Positions 23,030 to 34,450 of a stretch of 64,000 nt of DNA are shown here, in pieces (the stretch's first letter is position 1; each line of letters starts with the position of its first letter). The notes below the pieces were generated by a model. The model saw only the letters and a list, made by a program, of their open reading frames with translations. It was not told the origin of the DNA and did no database searches. The DNA is taken from assembly GCA_030620095.1 (NCBI GenBank), contig JAUTXW010001600.1, forward strand, positions 1,818,501-1,882,500, in the 5' to 3' direction. Made by a program: the position numbers and the translations under genes. The stretch comes from Kuschelorhynchus macadamiae. Taxonomy: Eukaryota > Arthropoda > Insecta > Coleoptera > Curculionidae.

Positions 23030-23455
23030 TCAGTTTTGGGTTTTGCTTATTCTTCGAATATTAAATCAGTGAAAATATTACAGAATAAAGTAATAAATTG
23101 TATTCAACGATAACCATTTTTAGAACATACAAAAAATATTTTTAAACCTAATAACTATCTAGACATTCAAAATTTTATATAGGTTAAAAACGTGCATTTT
23201 AATTAATTTTATAAATTAGATGGAAAACATTCTAATATAGCATTTACTAAATCTACAAACATTTACAATCACAATAGGCAATGTGATAATTTACACATAA
23301 CATTAGCAAATAGTAACTGCAATAAAATTTATTTTACGTAATGGTATTTTAATATAGAACAATTTACCAACCTCATTAAAAATTATTAGACATATTTTAC
23401 AATTTAAATAAGAAAGGAACATTTTATGGAAAAATAGCACATTTTTAATAATTAA
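23030..23455 (+). mobile_element. LINE ORF2 C-terminal fragment
   Basis: Translated pieces such as FLEHTKNIFKPNNYLDIQNF and FTKSTNIYNHNRQCDNLHIT follow the C-terminal pattern of CR1/jockey ORF2 (short helix after a TK.IFK motif, then YNHNTR). Stops are frequent. It is a 5'-truncated fragment. Confidence 0.6.
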
Positions 23456-23459
23456 TTCA

Positions 23460-23840
23460 ATCAAAATACAAGAGTTCTAACCACACTACACCACATCTTG
23501 TTACGTTCTGGACGCGCGTTTCGCTAACCAAGTTAGCATCATCAGTAGATGATATAACCGAAAGTAACTTATCCTAACTGAGACTATTTATAGGTAAATG
23601 TGGTCACATTTGGTTGCACCCGACTGCACCGTTGTCAAGTAAGCAATAGACGGGACTATAGGGAATAGACCCTCTGTCTTTATTTAGTGCTTTTTTACCA
23701 CATTTAACTATTTCTATACTCTCAAATGCATCCAATAGTCTATTAATAGATACAGATAGTTTGATCTATTTTCCACTACAGGTTCCAGTGCTAGGAATTA
23801 ATTCCATATTTTTTATTGTTATATGTAACATAGACCCCTG
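23460..23840 (-). mobile_element. Penelope-like element 3' terminus
   Basis: Minus strand 23690-23790 reads RLLDAFESIEIVKCGKKALN and KDRG, the last conserved block of Penelope ORFs (ESIEI ... N.D.G). It is followed by a terminal region with a hammerhead-like core. Only this end is present. Confidence 0.7.
23505..23552 (-). ncRNA. hammerhead ribozyme-like motif (PLE type)
   Basis: Minus strand: CTGATGA (23539-23545), stem II GCTAAC/GTTAGC with a 3-nt loop (six perfect pairs), GAAA (23519-23522), a compact CGC/GCG stem III, then GTC at 23511-23513 as the expected cleavage triplet. Stem I has an A/C mismatch, then UCU/AGA pairs. One extra U separates the core from stem II, as in the other copies here. 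All core residues (CUGAUGA, GAAA, UH) are present, so it is the best preserved of the three. Confidence 0.6.
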
Positions 23841-24029
23841 GAAAAAATTATCCAACAATATATTAAATCATACAAATCTCTATGAGGAATTAATTTTAAT
23901 AATTTTGTATGGACATTGGTTAGTCTGAAAAATATTTCGGGTACTTTAAAAGTGAATTAGCTTCAAAATGTCTCTATAAGATTTGAATTAAAAACCTAAT
24001 AACAAACTCATTTAAATTGTAACGATTAA

Positions 24030-25040
24030 AAAAAAACTGGGACACTAGTAGCGAAATGAATGGTGTAACTGGGACATTAGTAGTATGTGTTCCCTCCTAT
24101 ACTTCGAATGCCAGCCTTTGTGCGCCTAGGCATGCTCCAAATTAAATTTTGAATGAAATCTTGAGGAATTTGTCCCCATTCTGTGATAACTGCATTTTCA
24201 AGTTCCCTCAGGTTACAAGGTGAAGGTATCACATATATCTTAAGATGATCCCATTCATGTTCTATTGGATTCAGATCTGGGTTTTTTGATGGCCATTGCA
24301 TAATTGATATACCAACTTGACTAAGATAATTGAACACCCCCCTAGCCACGCGATGTTGAGCGTTGTCTTGCATAAACAGGAAATTGGGTTCCACAAAATA
24401 ACCGAAAGGCATCACATGTTCTATTACAATGTTCTCAATATATTAATTAGCATTCACGTATCTCATACGGACAGGAACTAACTCTGTGCAACAGAGCCAC
24501 CGCCGAATGGAATTCTTGCAGATAAATTTCAAGGGCAAACCTCTCACCTGGGCTTTGCCATACTCCATCACGACCATCTGGATGTTTCAGACTAACCCTA
24601 CTTTCTTCTGTCAAGAAAACTTGTTTCCAATCATCCACAGACCAATTTTGATGATTGCGAGCAAAATGAGCCTGGCAACTCTTCTCTCTAGTAGGCAAAG
24701 GCGCAGTGACTGGTCTCCTACTGTTTAATCCAGCTTAATTTAACCGTCTTCTAACTGTTTTGGAAGAAATTGTGATATTGCAGACAGCTTCGAGTTCATT
24801 TGTTATCATAGAACTAGTGACAGTTTTGTTTCTTTTGTCTTATAGAACGTTCAACTCGGTCGTTAGTGTATCGTTTTCGCCCTTGTCCTGGCCTTCTAGA
24901 ATAGGTACCTACTTCATTTAAGCATCTTACCATATTGTGGAATAATGTTTGCCTAACAAATTGGCAACATAACTCGTCCAATAAAACAGAGGCTTGCACT
25001 ACCTCATGTTCAGTTAAATTTCTTTGTCAATTCATTTTTC
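24030..25040 (-). pseudogene. Tc1-type (DD34E) transposase, inactive
   Basis: Minus-strand pieces, N to C: CQFVRQTLFHNMVRCLNEVG with GRKR (DNA-binding part, 24814-24999); NWSVDDWKQVFLTEESRVSL (24447-24698), where the expected first catalytic Asp is Glu; then FMQDNAQHRVARGV and NPDLNPIEHEWDHLK (24077-24415) with Asp and Glu 34 residues apart, the Tc1 spacing. Stops and frameshifts separate the parts. ACTGGGACACTAGTAG near 24037 resembles a Tc1 end; its partner was not found. Confidence 0.85.
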
Positions 25041-26873
25041 TAGTTCTTTGGGGTATTACGTTTAAAAAAGGAACAATTTATAAGTTTGGTCTTAAAGAAA
25101 ATCTATTGCAAGTTATTACACAATCACAAAATTGTTTATCTTCTAAACAGTTTTTTGAACTGTAAATCTAAACGAATTGTTTTGATTGCTGTCATCATCA
25201 ACGAAACAACAATATGCATTGCCTACTATTCAAATACTCGATAAACTTGAAAACTGACAAAAAGATATATCTAAATATAAATAAATCTTTTTTGGTCTTG
25301 GATTCAGAAAGTTGCAAATATCTCCTTGAATGCTTTGAGGGGCGATAAAAATTGATATTTGTCGAAAAGTAAAATCAATTTCACGGATAAATAAACATAA
25401 TTTTAATACTAAATACATTTGCTGTATTAATACATGGAGGTTAGGGCAATTCGGTTTGTTAAAAAAAATCAGTAGTACCAGTACCTAGTTTCAATTTAAT
25501 TTTCTACAAATTTGAAAATAATTATGTGTTGAAGGTAGAGATGTCCATCTGGTGTCGTTTGTACCAGAATTGTTTAAATTATGCCTTCAAGGATACGTTG
25601 CAAATTGCATAAGTTATTGGCATTTGCAAAAAAACTTATTTTTAAAGGTTTTTGGCAAAATTTTTTGGAAACCATTCAACGTTTCTTTACCAGACATATT
25701 TTAAAAGATTGGGTTTTGAAATAGCTACAACTTTTACATAGCGGGTTTTTATAGAACGTACCCATTATAGTACAGATGAAAAAAAATCAATGTTCTGACA
25801 CATTAGGCAATTGTTTATTCCCCAATTGTTTTTAGGAAAGATTTTTGTAAAATAATATTATTTAGATTGATTTAAACAATTTGCACAGTCATTTTCCTTA
25901 TAGCATATCATAAATGATGATATTTTTAAATTTACTTTAATTTATAATTATCTAAGAGGCAGGAAATTCAAATCTGAGTTTTCTTCTAAATTCCCTGTGT
26001 GATGTTTAAAAAAGATATTAGTTGGTTCAGCTAAACGCTTCATCGGCTCGATTTCCTTCGGTATAGAAAAGTAAGTCTTCGTTTACTAGGCTAATAAGGT
26101 TATATTGTACATTGTTGTGGTGCTTGGTTAGATAAAAAGAGTAATAATCGAAAGTAATAGATTTGAGAGCACTAGTTTTAAATGTAGGTGCAGAGCGATT
26201 GTAGAAATACCTCCCGAACGAATCATCACTTATTGGTTGTGTGCTTCTGCTCGAATTGTTTTATTAAAATATGTTCAACTCTGATAAATCTGCAGATCAA
26301 GTCCAAATTTTCCCTGGACCCTGTAGATTTTATGTTACCAGTTGAAACAAGTATCATTATTCGGTTCCATTAAAAATTTCAACAATTTTTTGTATGTCAT
26401 AGTTTGTATATTATTATTATCTTAAATGAGGTAGAAAAAACTTAATTCGAAACCTTCAACTCATTTTGCAGACAGTGATCAGTTTTTCGTTATTTTTGGG
26501 GATATATAGAATGTACAGGGTGCTTTAAAGAACTTGGACCAAACCGGGCGATATTTTTAATAATAAATCGCACAAAATTTTACTTTTGGATTCCTTTAAT
26601 ATTTTTAAAAAATTGTGTTCAAGACATTAAATTCGTGTATTTATGTAAAACTTTGGCTAAACTGAATATAAAGGCTGAAATCGGATCTTTTATGTCAAGT
26701 TGTTCAGGTTATTTGAAAACAATGCGTCTACCTTTGAGGCTCCATTTTGTTTTAGTCACCTAGGTAAGGTTTTGTAATTTAAATCTTAGATCTATCAAAG
26801 CATATCTAAAGCGACTGAGAAATAAATCAACCATATAAAATTTTCCTTTCTTACCTTAAACCACGCGAGCAGG

Positions 26874-26875
<2 letters not shown>
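25041..26875. other. AT-rich stretch, no gene seen
   Basis: No recognised coding sequence. TACAGGGTGCTTTAAAG at about 26515 is an orphan mariner-type end. Two diffuse AT-rich low-complexity zones are present. Confidence 0.4.
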
Positions 26876-26965
<90 letters not shown>

Positions 26966-26970
26966 GTATA

Positions 26971-27030
<60 letters not shown>
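26876..27030. repeat. (TA)n microsatellite, ~155 bp
   Basis: Alternating TA is broken only by three ATGTAT interruptions between 26955 and 26990. Apparent long IYIYIY open frames across it are artefacts. Confidence 0.97.
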
Positions 27031-27034
<4 letters not shown>

Positions 27035-27396
27035 GAGATTTCGCAGAAAATAAAAATAATGTAAAAAGAACAAACTAACTTATTCGCCGTAGAATTTTCC
27101 GGGAATAATTTTTTTTCTGTCAAAATTTGACAGCTGTCATTTTGACAGATCCTCATCGGAGTGAGATAGAAAAAAATGAATTGCGGTTTGGAGTTCAGGG
27201 AGTAGCCAATACCCCCAGACCAAGGGGTAAATCACCTAGGCATTTGGGTGCATTTTGGGGTATTGCAGTGTATTGTAACGAGTATCGGGCATTTCATCTT
27301 AGTTCGTGATAGAGAAGCATTAAAAAAAGTCAAATATTTATTTGGCCTTGTTATTAGGATCTTTCAATAGAAATCTAGTCGGTTATGCAGATATTT

Positions 27397-28212
27397 AATA
27401 GTGCAAATTATGAATGAAAAACATGACGACGTCAACATGGCCGAAGAATTTTGTCATTTGTGAGGACTGGATTGAAAATCGGTAACTAAGGGTTTTTAAG
27501 AGTTCAAATTACCAAATGTTTAGTCAATATGTAAAAATTCAAAATAGAGGCGTCAACATCTAGAACAAATTTTTGTCAATTGTGCAGATTCGTCCGAAAA
27601 TCGTTATAGGGATTTTTAAGAGAGCAAATTATGAATTTTTAGTTAACAATTAAAATTTGAAAATGGCGCCATCAACATCTAAGAGTAAAAATTATGAATT
27701 TTCAGTAAACATTTCAAAATTCTAAATTGTGCCGTCAATATGGCGGACAGATTTTGTCATTTTGAGTAGATTCGACTGAAAATCTGTATCTGGTTTTTTT
27801 TAACAGTACGAATTATGAATTAGTCAACATTTCAAAATTTAAAATCGATATATGGGAGTTTTTAAGAGGGCAAATTATGAATTCTTAGTCAACATTTAAA
27901 AATTGAAAATGACGCCGTCAATATGGCGGACGAATTTTATCATTTTTGAACATTTGACTAAAAATCGGTATCCAAGGGTTTTTAAGAGTGCAAATTACTG
28001 AATTTTTACTCAATATGTAAAAATTCAAAATGGCGGCGATGCCAACATGAAGAACACATTTTTCTCATTTGTGTAGACTCGAGGAAAAATGGGTATCTGG
28101 CTTTTTTTAAGTGTGCAAAATGTAAATTAGTCAATATTTCAAAGTTTAAAATGGCGCCGTCAATATGGCGAACGAAGTAATTTATGGAGATTCAACTGCA
28201 AATCGGGATCAA
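27397..28212 (+). repeat. minisatellite, ~121-bp unit, about seven copies with two half-units
   Basis: Each unit runs: GCAAATTATGAATTTTTAG, TCAACATTTAAAAATTGAAA, ATGGCGCCGTCAATATGGCG, GACGAATTTTGTCATTT, GATTCGACTGAAAATCGGTA, then GGGTTTTTAAGAGT. Unit starts lie near 27397, 27498, 27620, 27683, 27805, 27867, 27988 and 28111. The third and fifth units are about 62 bp. The GC-rich ATGGCG(C/G) words stand out from the AT-rich remainder. Divergence between units suggests an old array. Confidence 0.85.
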
Positions 28213-28548
28213 GTGTTACAAGTTAGAGTGTCCCATTTTCGATTCTCTTATTAGCAAATGTGAATGAATGCGGATTTCGTAAACCTAGGCTACTTTTATG
28301 TAGAACTTGCCATAGCTTTTTTTTGTTTTTCAAGATACAGGGTGTTATTCAAAAAACACCGATTTTGAAAATACCCTGTAACTTTCTTGCTAGTTTAGGG
28401 ATTGTAAATGAAAATGAAAATTTTAACGTTTTAAGTTCTTAAGAAAAAGTAGCCAAGGTTCGCAAAAACTGCATCCGCGTGGCAGAGAATTTTTTGAATG
28501 AGGGCATTGTCGGGTTTTTTATTTATATGTAAATTGGTCAAGAAAAAT

Positions 28549-29335
28549 CGCTGGAAAGTTCGAAAAAGGACCGCTAGGGGGCACAAACTGCAACTCAAGA
28601 ATGGAAATGCCGATTGTGTCTTGAATTTTCCTAACTAAGGTTTGTCGAAACTATAAGCATTGTATTCTTCAGGCAATTATGCAACTTTTTGCTATTTCTC
28701 ATTTTTTTTAATTTTCAATAATTGAGATGAAAATGTTAGAAAAAAACCATAAAAGTTATTTTTTATTTTTTTAGTCTTTTTAAAATTGTAGGCTTAGTTG
28801 AAATGCCAGATGAAATAATTTTCACTTCATCATTGTCACTTTTTCTCCTCTTTAGGTCTTAAGTTGGTGAGGTGACCTGGATTTTTTGCCCCATTATTCG
28901 ATAACTTTTATAACTTTCAATTCATTTATGACAAACAGTCATATTGTACCATTTGATTTTTTTGAGAAAAATCAGCATTATTTGATTATTTTTGACAAAA
29001 AAAACGCCATCTAGTGAGCACTAATAGAATCATTACTGTACAGTTAAGCTCTACGTGAAGAGCAAAATGGCGCTTTTTTCTGACACTAAGTTCAATGTAT
29101 TCGGTTCATTCAAAACAGAGATATGATCGTTTGAAAGAAAAAAAGTTTGATTTTTCCCTACCACTCTATTACTTAAAACAGAAAAAAAATTATAAATCGC
29201 ATAATTGCCTGGAGAATACAATGCTTATATCTTCGACAAACCTTAATTAGGAAGATTCAAAAGAAAATGGGTATTTCCATTTTTGAGTCGCTTTTACGTG
29301 CCCTAGTGGCCATTTTTTCGAACTTGACACGAACA
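28549..29335. repeat. foldback element with ~130-bp inverted arms
   Basis: The left arm (28549-28682) and the complement of the right arm (29205-29335) share AAGTTCGAAAAA, CTAGGG, AAGGTTTGTCGAA and TAAGCATTGTATTCT at matching spacing. The ~520-bp centre is AT-rich and has no coding motif. It is probably a non-autonomous foldback transposon. No target duplication was identified. Confidence 0.7.
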
Positions 29336-29699
29336 GGGGGCCGATTCCGAATGTTTAACTTCCACCAGTGATGCACTGCGCTATTTATTAGTGCTGATTG
29401 CCTTTAAGGACTTTAACCTGGTGCTAACCCGGTACCAATTCGCACAGTGTCTTCGCGCTCCTGCTGTTACCGATCCACCGTATGTATGTAACAAAATATC
29501 CATAATTAATTTGCATTACAGTGCCAAATTAACTGTTTTCTCTTTAAAGTTGTAGCTCGATGGTTTTTTTCTATGCCAGTATGCGAATATAAAGGTAAAT
29601 ACACTATGCCAAAAGTATAAGGATGGTGGTTTTTGACTGCTCCCAATGTCTTAATTTTTTAGATAAAATAAGGAAAGAAAATCAAGAAGAAGTTTTGTT
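29336..29699. other. no feature seen
   Basis: Unremarkable sequence with a short GC-rich patch at 29340-29480. No motif or repeat was recognised. Confidence 0.35.
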
Positions 29700-30110
29700 A
29701 GGTCTTTTATAATTGTTTGTAGTAGTTTCATACAGAACTAGTCAATTTTGTATAGTCAGATCCAAAATAAATTCCCTAACCAAAAATGGTTGGAAAAAAT
29801 CCCTTATCTAGACACCATAGACACTTAACAACAATAATACGACTAAGGACAGGACACTTCTTGACTGGAGAACATTTATATAATCTATCAAATCATCTAC
29901 GTCTACATCTATATCGGTATAGAAAACTTCACAATTTCCACTCTAATTAGTATTACAAACATATTAAGCAATTTAAGTCTTAATATAATCAGAATTCTGA
30001 ACCAGTTTCTCACTAAAAATAAAATCAAGCTATACTAAGAAAATTAGAAGATGAAACTTATATATCAAAATCTTTCATTTTAGAAAACTTACCCTATCAC
30101 AACATATGTG
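29700..30110 (+). mobile_element. LINE ORF2 C-terminal fragment (RNase H/zinc-finger end)
   Basis: A frame around 29815-29930 gives RHLTTIIRLRTGHFLTGEHL-like residues (with one shift) and then YNLSNHLRL, matching the RLRTGHxxTxxHLxR block after the RNase H domain of insect non-LTR elements. The rest is too decayed to place. Confidence 0.5.
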
Positions 30111-30374
30111 ACGTTTGAGTAGCATCCCTTTGTCTGTATTGTTTATTTACACTAACTATCTAGAACACGAAAAAAGAACAACAGTGACAACAAGAAGAAA
30201 AAAAGTAATATTTACTGTAGAACATAATAGTGTTTGGGATATGGATACGAGCCAGACCTAACTCTAGACACATCTCGGAATAACAAATTGTTCTTGTTAA
30301 TAATACAACAAGCAAAGCAACTAGTCAATTTTTACAAAAAAAAAAGAAAAATGGAAATTGGGGTTAAAATGAAT

Positions 30375-30840
30375 ATCTACGAATTTCGGGAATGAATAAC
30401 TCAAAAACGCAGTCTTCCGGTTCGTCTCGTCGTGTTCCACGTGTTCGGTTCTGCTGCTAACGACCCCGCTAGAAAGGGAGCAAACGCTGTGAACGTGTGA
30501 GGCGTAGTTGTTCCTGCATTCTATTTCGTTCGTCTGCCGCAGTTCTACAAATAATATTAGCGTAATGACCGCTATGTGCCGGGAGTGGGAGGGGTAAGGG
30601 GATAGCCTGAAAGAAAGGGTCATCTCGTGATATCAGTAGTACTCTCAAGGGGCACCTAGTGGAAGCCAAGATGCATTTCATAAATTAAAAGAGGAAAAAT
30701 CAAGAAGTATTTTAAAGATTCAAGGTGTCTAGGAGTTTAAAACTCACCATCCGGACATCCTACCGATAACGTCTCCAAACTGGAATAAGGTGCAGCTAAT
30801 ATGTCTTGTTATGTAACAGGATAAACAGGAATCAACAACT
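30375..30840 (-). repeat. dispersed copy of the unrecognised 45.7-kb repeat family
   Basis: The reverse complement begins TTCCTGTTTATCCTGTTACA (outer end near 30830) and ends GACGAGACGAACCGGAAGAC near 30410. Long stretches are nearly identical to 45.67-46.23 kb, such as TGGCTTCCACTAGGTGCCCC, TGATATCACGAGATGACCC and CTCCCTTTCTAGCGGGGTCG. It lacks two internal segments present at 45.7-45.78 and 46.11-46.16 kb. It has no protein motif. Open frames here (for example 30321-30623) are chance. Confidence 0.85.
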
Positions 30841-32816
30841 CAAAAACGAAACGTCACTGACCCCAAAATCCTCTTATTTACCAAAAATCATCAGAATCGG
30901 CGATTAAAATAGGTTTTCTATCGTCTCATAAATTAAAAATAGTTTATAAATAAAATTTGTATGAGTCCCTGCTCGTTTCCATTATAACGATGCCATATTT
31001 TTTTACTCAAAAAAACACATATTAGTTCATGACGTCAAAAATCCGAATCATCCGATAAACATGTAGAAGAGAGAGAATGATAACCTATGAGGTAAGATTG
31101 AACCATCACTTTACATACCTAATAGAAAAAATAAATTAAAATTTGGGATAATATGCCAGTTTGAACCACTTATTTTGTAGTGTATGACTATTTAGCCAAA
31201 TTTCTATATAAGTACACAATCCTATGTTATAAAAACTAATTTTTTAAATATTTAGGAGAATCCAAAGAAAAATTACGTGCTTTTTATTATCAAAAAATCA
31301 GCAGGTTTGGTTTAGGTTTTTCAAAAAATCACATTTTTTTTTGTTAGCTGTGAGAATAACCAAAAAATTTTTAAACAATTAAATTTCAAATAATATAACA
31401 TGCAACATATTGTTAAAATGTGTAATGGAATCTAAAAATGAACTAGAATAACAAAAATTTCATAGCTCTCATTTATGGATTTTGCTGGTTATTTGTTGAC
31501 ATCTACGATAACAAAGCTGATATTTTTTTTGACTTGTTGACACAGAAAGACTTGTCCTACCATTTTTTCATTCTTGTTTAAAAAAAGTCATAATAACCCA
31601 TTATTACCTTACGTGACAGGTAAATATCAACTAGTCGGGATCATAAAGAGTAACAACAATTTTGATTAGAGCCATTTTGGTTGTCTACTTAGAAAGCAAT
31701 TTTTCACACTTATTTTATTTGTGTATCTTATGACCTATGTTTTCCTGTCCCGTCGCTTGGACTATGCTGGCATATTTAACAGGATTGAATTTACTGTCAA
31801 TTTTAAAAAAAATTCACATTACCGAGGTCTGGATTGCATAAACAAGAAATCAAAGCAAAAGCATACAAAAGTAAGTAATCATTCGATTGAATTGGTATTT
31901 TTCTAAGGCGAAGCGTACCCCAACATTTGATTTGATAAGGATTCGCCTAATCACTCTGCATTTGAAGACCTCGTCGAGTGAAATTACATTAGGTAATATT
32001 AAGCAATACAATTTCCTTAAAAATAACAGGTATATGAACCATCAATTATTGACAAATATTTATTAGTTGATATGATTTTTTAATGTTAAGCTGTTAGTGC
32101 AATTATTTAAGTGCTTTTGGAGAAAGCATTGGCCACTTCGTTGTGACATCTAGACATCAAATATTATTGCTGTTAATAGTTTTTAAGGAATTCTCTTTTT
32201 ATTAAATAAACAAAATATATTTTAGTAAAATATTTTAATGACACATGCTAACTTGTTATAAACTGCTATCAACCCTGTAAACAATCATTTTTATTAGGAG
32301 GTTGATCTTCCGATTTGTTAACTGTTATTGTTACCATTCTTCCGTGGATGCATTTGTAATAAATGTTTTTGCTTTTTATTCTGTATGAAGAGATCCCCTG
32401 AGGTGCAAAATGTGTGTCAAAAAGTTCTTACCAACCAGTTATTCTGAGAAATATATTTGGAATAATAACAATAATCACAATAATTCCTAAAGATATAACA
32501 GTTTTTTTTCCAGTGGAAACCTCTTTAGTCTTAAAAATCCTGGTTCTTAAAGTCTATTATAAAATCAGTGAAAAAAAAAAGGTCTTGCTGTAAAATGTGT
32601 ATATTATCCAAATCCAAAATTACAGTACATTGAGTAATAAAACCCTTCAGTTATAAACAAGGTGGACAAGGCCAAAATATGCGGAAAAGAAAAGAAAAAG
32701 ATTGAATCAAACGATATATTTACTTATCAGTGAAGAGGCAGAAAAATACATGGTCCTTAAAATCAGTGCACTGAAAAGTGTCTTATGTGTAACAAACATA
32801 AAACAAAAGTTGACGA
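30841..32816. other. AT-rich stretch, nothing recognised
   Basis: No coding motif, tandem array or inverted repeat was recognised on either strand. Confidence 0.4.
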
Positions 32817-33014
32817 ACACCAAATTACCTTTTTAAAAAGTTTTCTTGCTTAAAATGCAGCCATATTTCATGTAGGCATTATGAAACAGAGAAATGGGTG
32901 AATTTCTTTAACATGAAGAGAAGGAAAAATTCACTCATTTCTCTGTTTCATCATGCCTACGTGAAATATGGCTGCTTTCTAAGCAATACATTTTTTTTAC
33001 ATGTAATTTGGTGT
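32817..33014. repeat. near-perfect palindrome (foldback), 58-nt core arms
   Basis: 32848-32905 and the complement of 32927-32984 match at 53 of 58 positions (GCAGCCATATTTCA, GTAGGCAT and ATGAAACAGAGAAATG in both), around a 21-nt loop. Pairing extends outward, less well, to ACACCAAATTAC / GTAATTTGGTGT at 32817 and 33014. It is either a small foldback MITE or a hairpin-RNA source. Confidence 0.85.
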
Positions 33015-33169
33015 TAAAAAGCTACAATATCTTTAAAGCATTTGCAAACGACATAGAGAAGAAAGAAGTTATATAATAAAACTTTGTAAAATCATATTTC
33101 TAAAAGTATCATAAGAAGAACCAAACATGTCAATGCCATTGAAAGTATATTTTTACCAGCTTCTCTGTT

Positions 33170-34020
33170 ACACACCTAAAACCACAATTTGTGTGGTTTT
33201 TCATAAATAGCATATTTGTAGCGGGTTGTTCTTATTGGTAAATATATGTTAGACAGAAGCGTATAACTGTCCATATTTCCTTCAATTAATTTGAAATAGA
33301 AAAAAGCCATTGCATTATTATAATGTCTTTTTACTAAAGTTTCTAAGCTTATTAACTGTACTCTAGTAGAATATGGTATATCTTTATAAGGAAATCTATA
33401 TTTATTTTTGTACATTTTCCACACGCGTAATATGGTGATCACACTACCCAACCGTATTCTAAAATGCTGCAGACTAAACAATTGTACATATTTTTTATGG
33501 CTTTGGTATCATTGATATTTGCACAATTTCTTCTCATGAAACCTAACATTCGAAAACTTTTTAAAACAATATTGTCTACATGTGCATTAAAATTAAATTA
33601 TTGGTCAATTATTACACCTAAATCATTGAATGTTAATACTTCTGCTAAGGAGTGATTATTTATAACATAATTATATTGAATAGGAAACTTCGATCGTGAA
33701 ATCTCATGAATTTGCATTTTAAAATATTTAATTTTAACAAATTTTGGTCAGTATCTTCCCAAAACTATTTAGGTCTGACTGAATTAAATTAGAGTATTTC
33801 ACTTTATCTACAATACAGAAGAACTTTTTATTGTTGTTGGGTCCGATGGTTGAGATGTGACTTGATCCAGCCTAGATAAGTGCCCCACACTCCAAGTGCG
33901 TTGAGTTTCTTGCCAAATGCATTGGTCATGTCGGTATATATAACATCAACTTGAAGACCCTTCTCTATATTTTCGCTAAGAAGACCGCCAATATAACTTC
34001 TGGTATAACTTTCTGGTATA
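33170..34020 (-). mobile_element. LINE ORF2 RT/C-terminal fragment, internally deleted
   Basis: Minus strand: an RT piece reads LQVDVIYTDMTNAFGKKLNA (near 33930), where D..KAFD has decayed, then LNALGVWGTYLGW. Further on, from 33640, come VDNIVLKSFRMLGFMRRNCA, CSILEYG and, from 33481, VQLISLETLVKRHYNNAM. These are the RT and post-RT blocks of a CR1/jockey-type LINE. The segment with the FADD catalytic motif is missing. Confidence 0.75.
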
Positions 34021-34074
34021 CTTTGGTAAACGGTAATCCAATTTTTTTTTCTTTTTTTAAAGTTAAATAAATTA

Positions 34075-34450
34075 TTTGATGGTTGATGTTTTTATCCAAA
34101 ATAATTTAACAGAATTCTTACAAATTTGTTCTCCAATTAGCCAGTACACTTCGACACATATCAACTGAAATTCGGTTGATATCTTGACGAATTTATTACT
34201 TTTATTGGTAAATAGTGACAAGAGAGTTAACATTCTGTATGGTTTAACACAAAATGTCCCCATAAAAAAATTTATTGTGGAAAGGTCTGGTGAGCGTGGA
34301 GGTCAGGGGATGTCACCACAGTAGAATTTCTTGTGCATAATAAAGAAATTTCCCCGACATTACAAATGTTATGATCCACACTGGTTTCTTTTAAAAAAAT
34401 CCTCTTTTATTGTTATTTGGGTTCCATTACCATCGACACATTTCCAAAAT
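34075..34450 (-). mobile_element. mariner-like transposase C-terminal fragment
   Basis: Minus strand near 34260-34320 reads PPRSPDLSTINFF, the mariner SPDLxPxDFF block, followed by the short C-terminal helix region. The rest is lost. Confidence 0.55.

Noticed and set aside
26795..27156. Two overlapping IYIYIY-rich open frames
   Set aside because: They are translations of the (TA)n microsatellite.
30321..30681. Two open frames of 70-100 codons
   Set aside because: They lie on the unrecognised repeat, show no conservation of frame with the 45.7-kb copy and have no motif.
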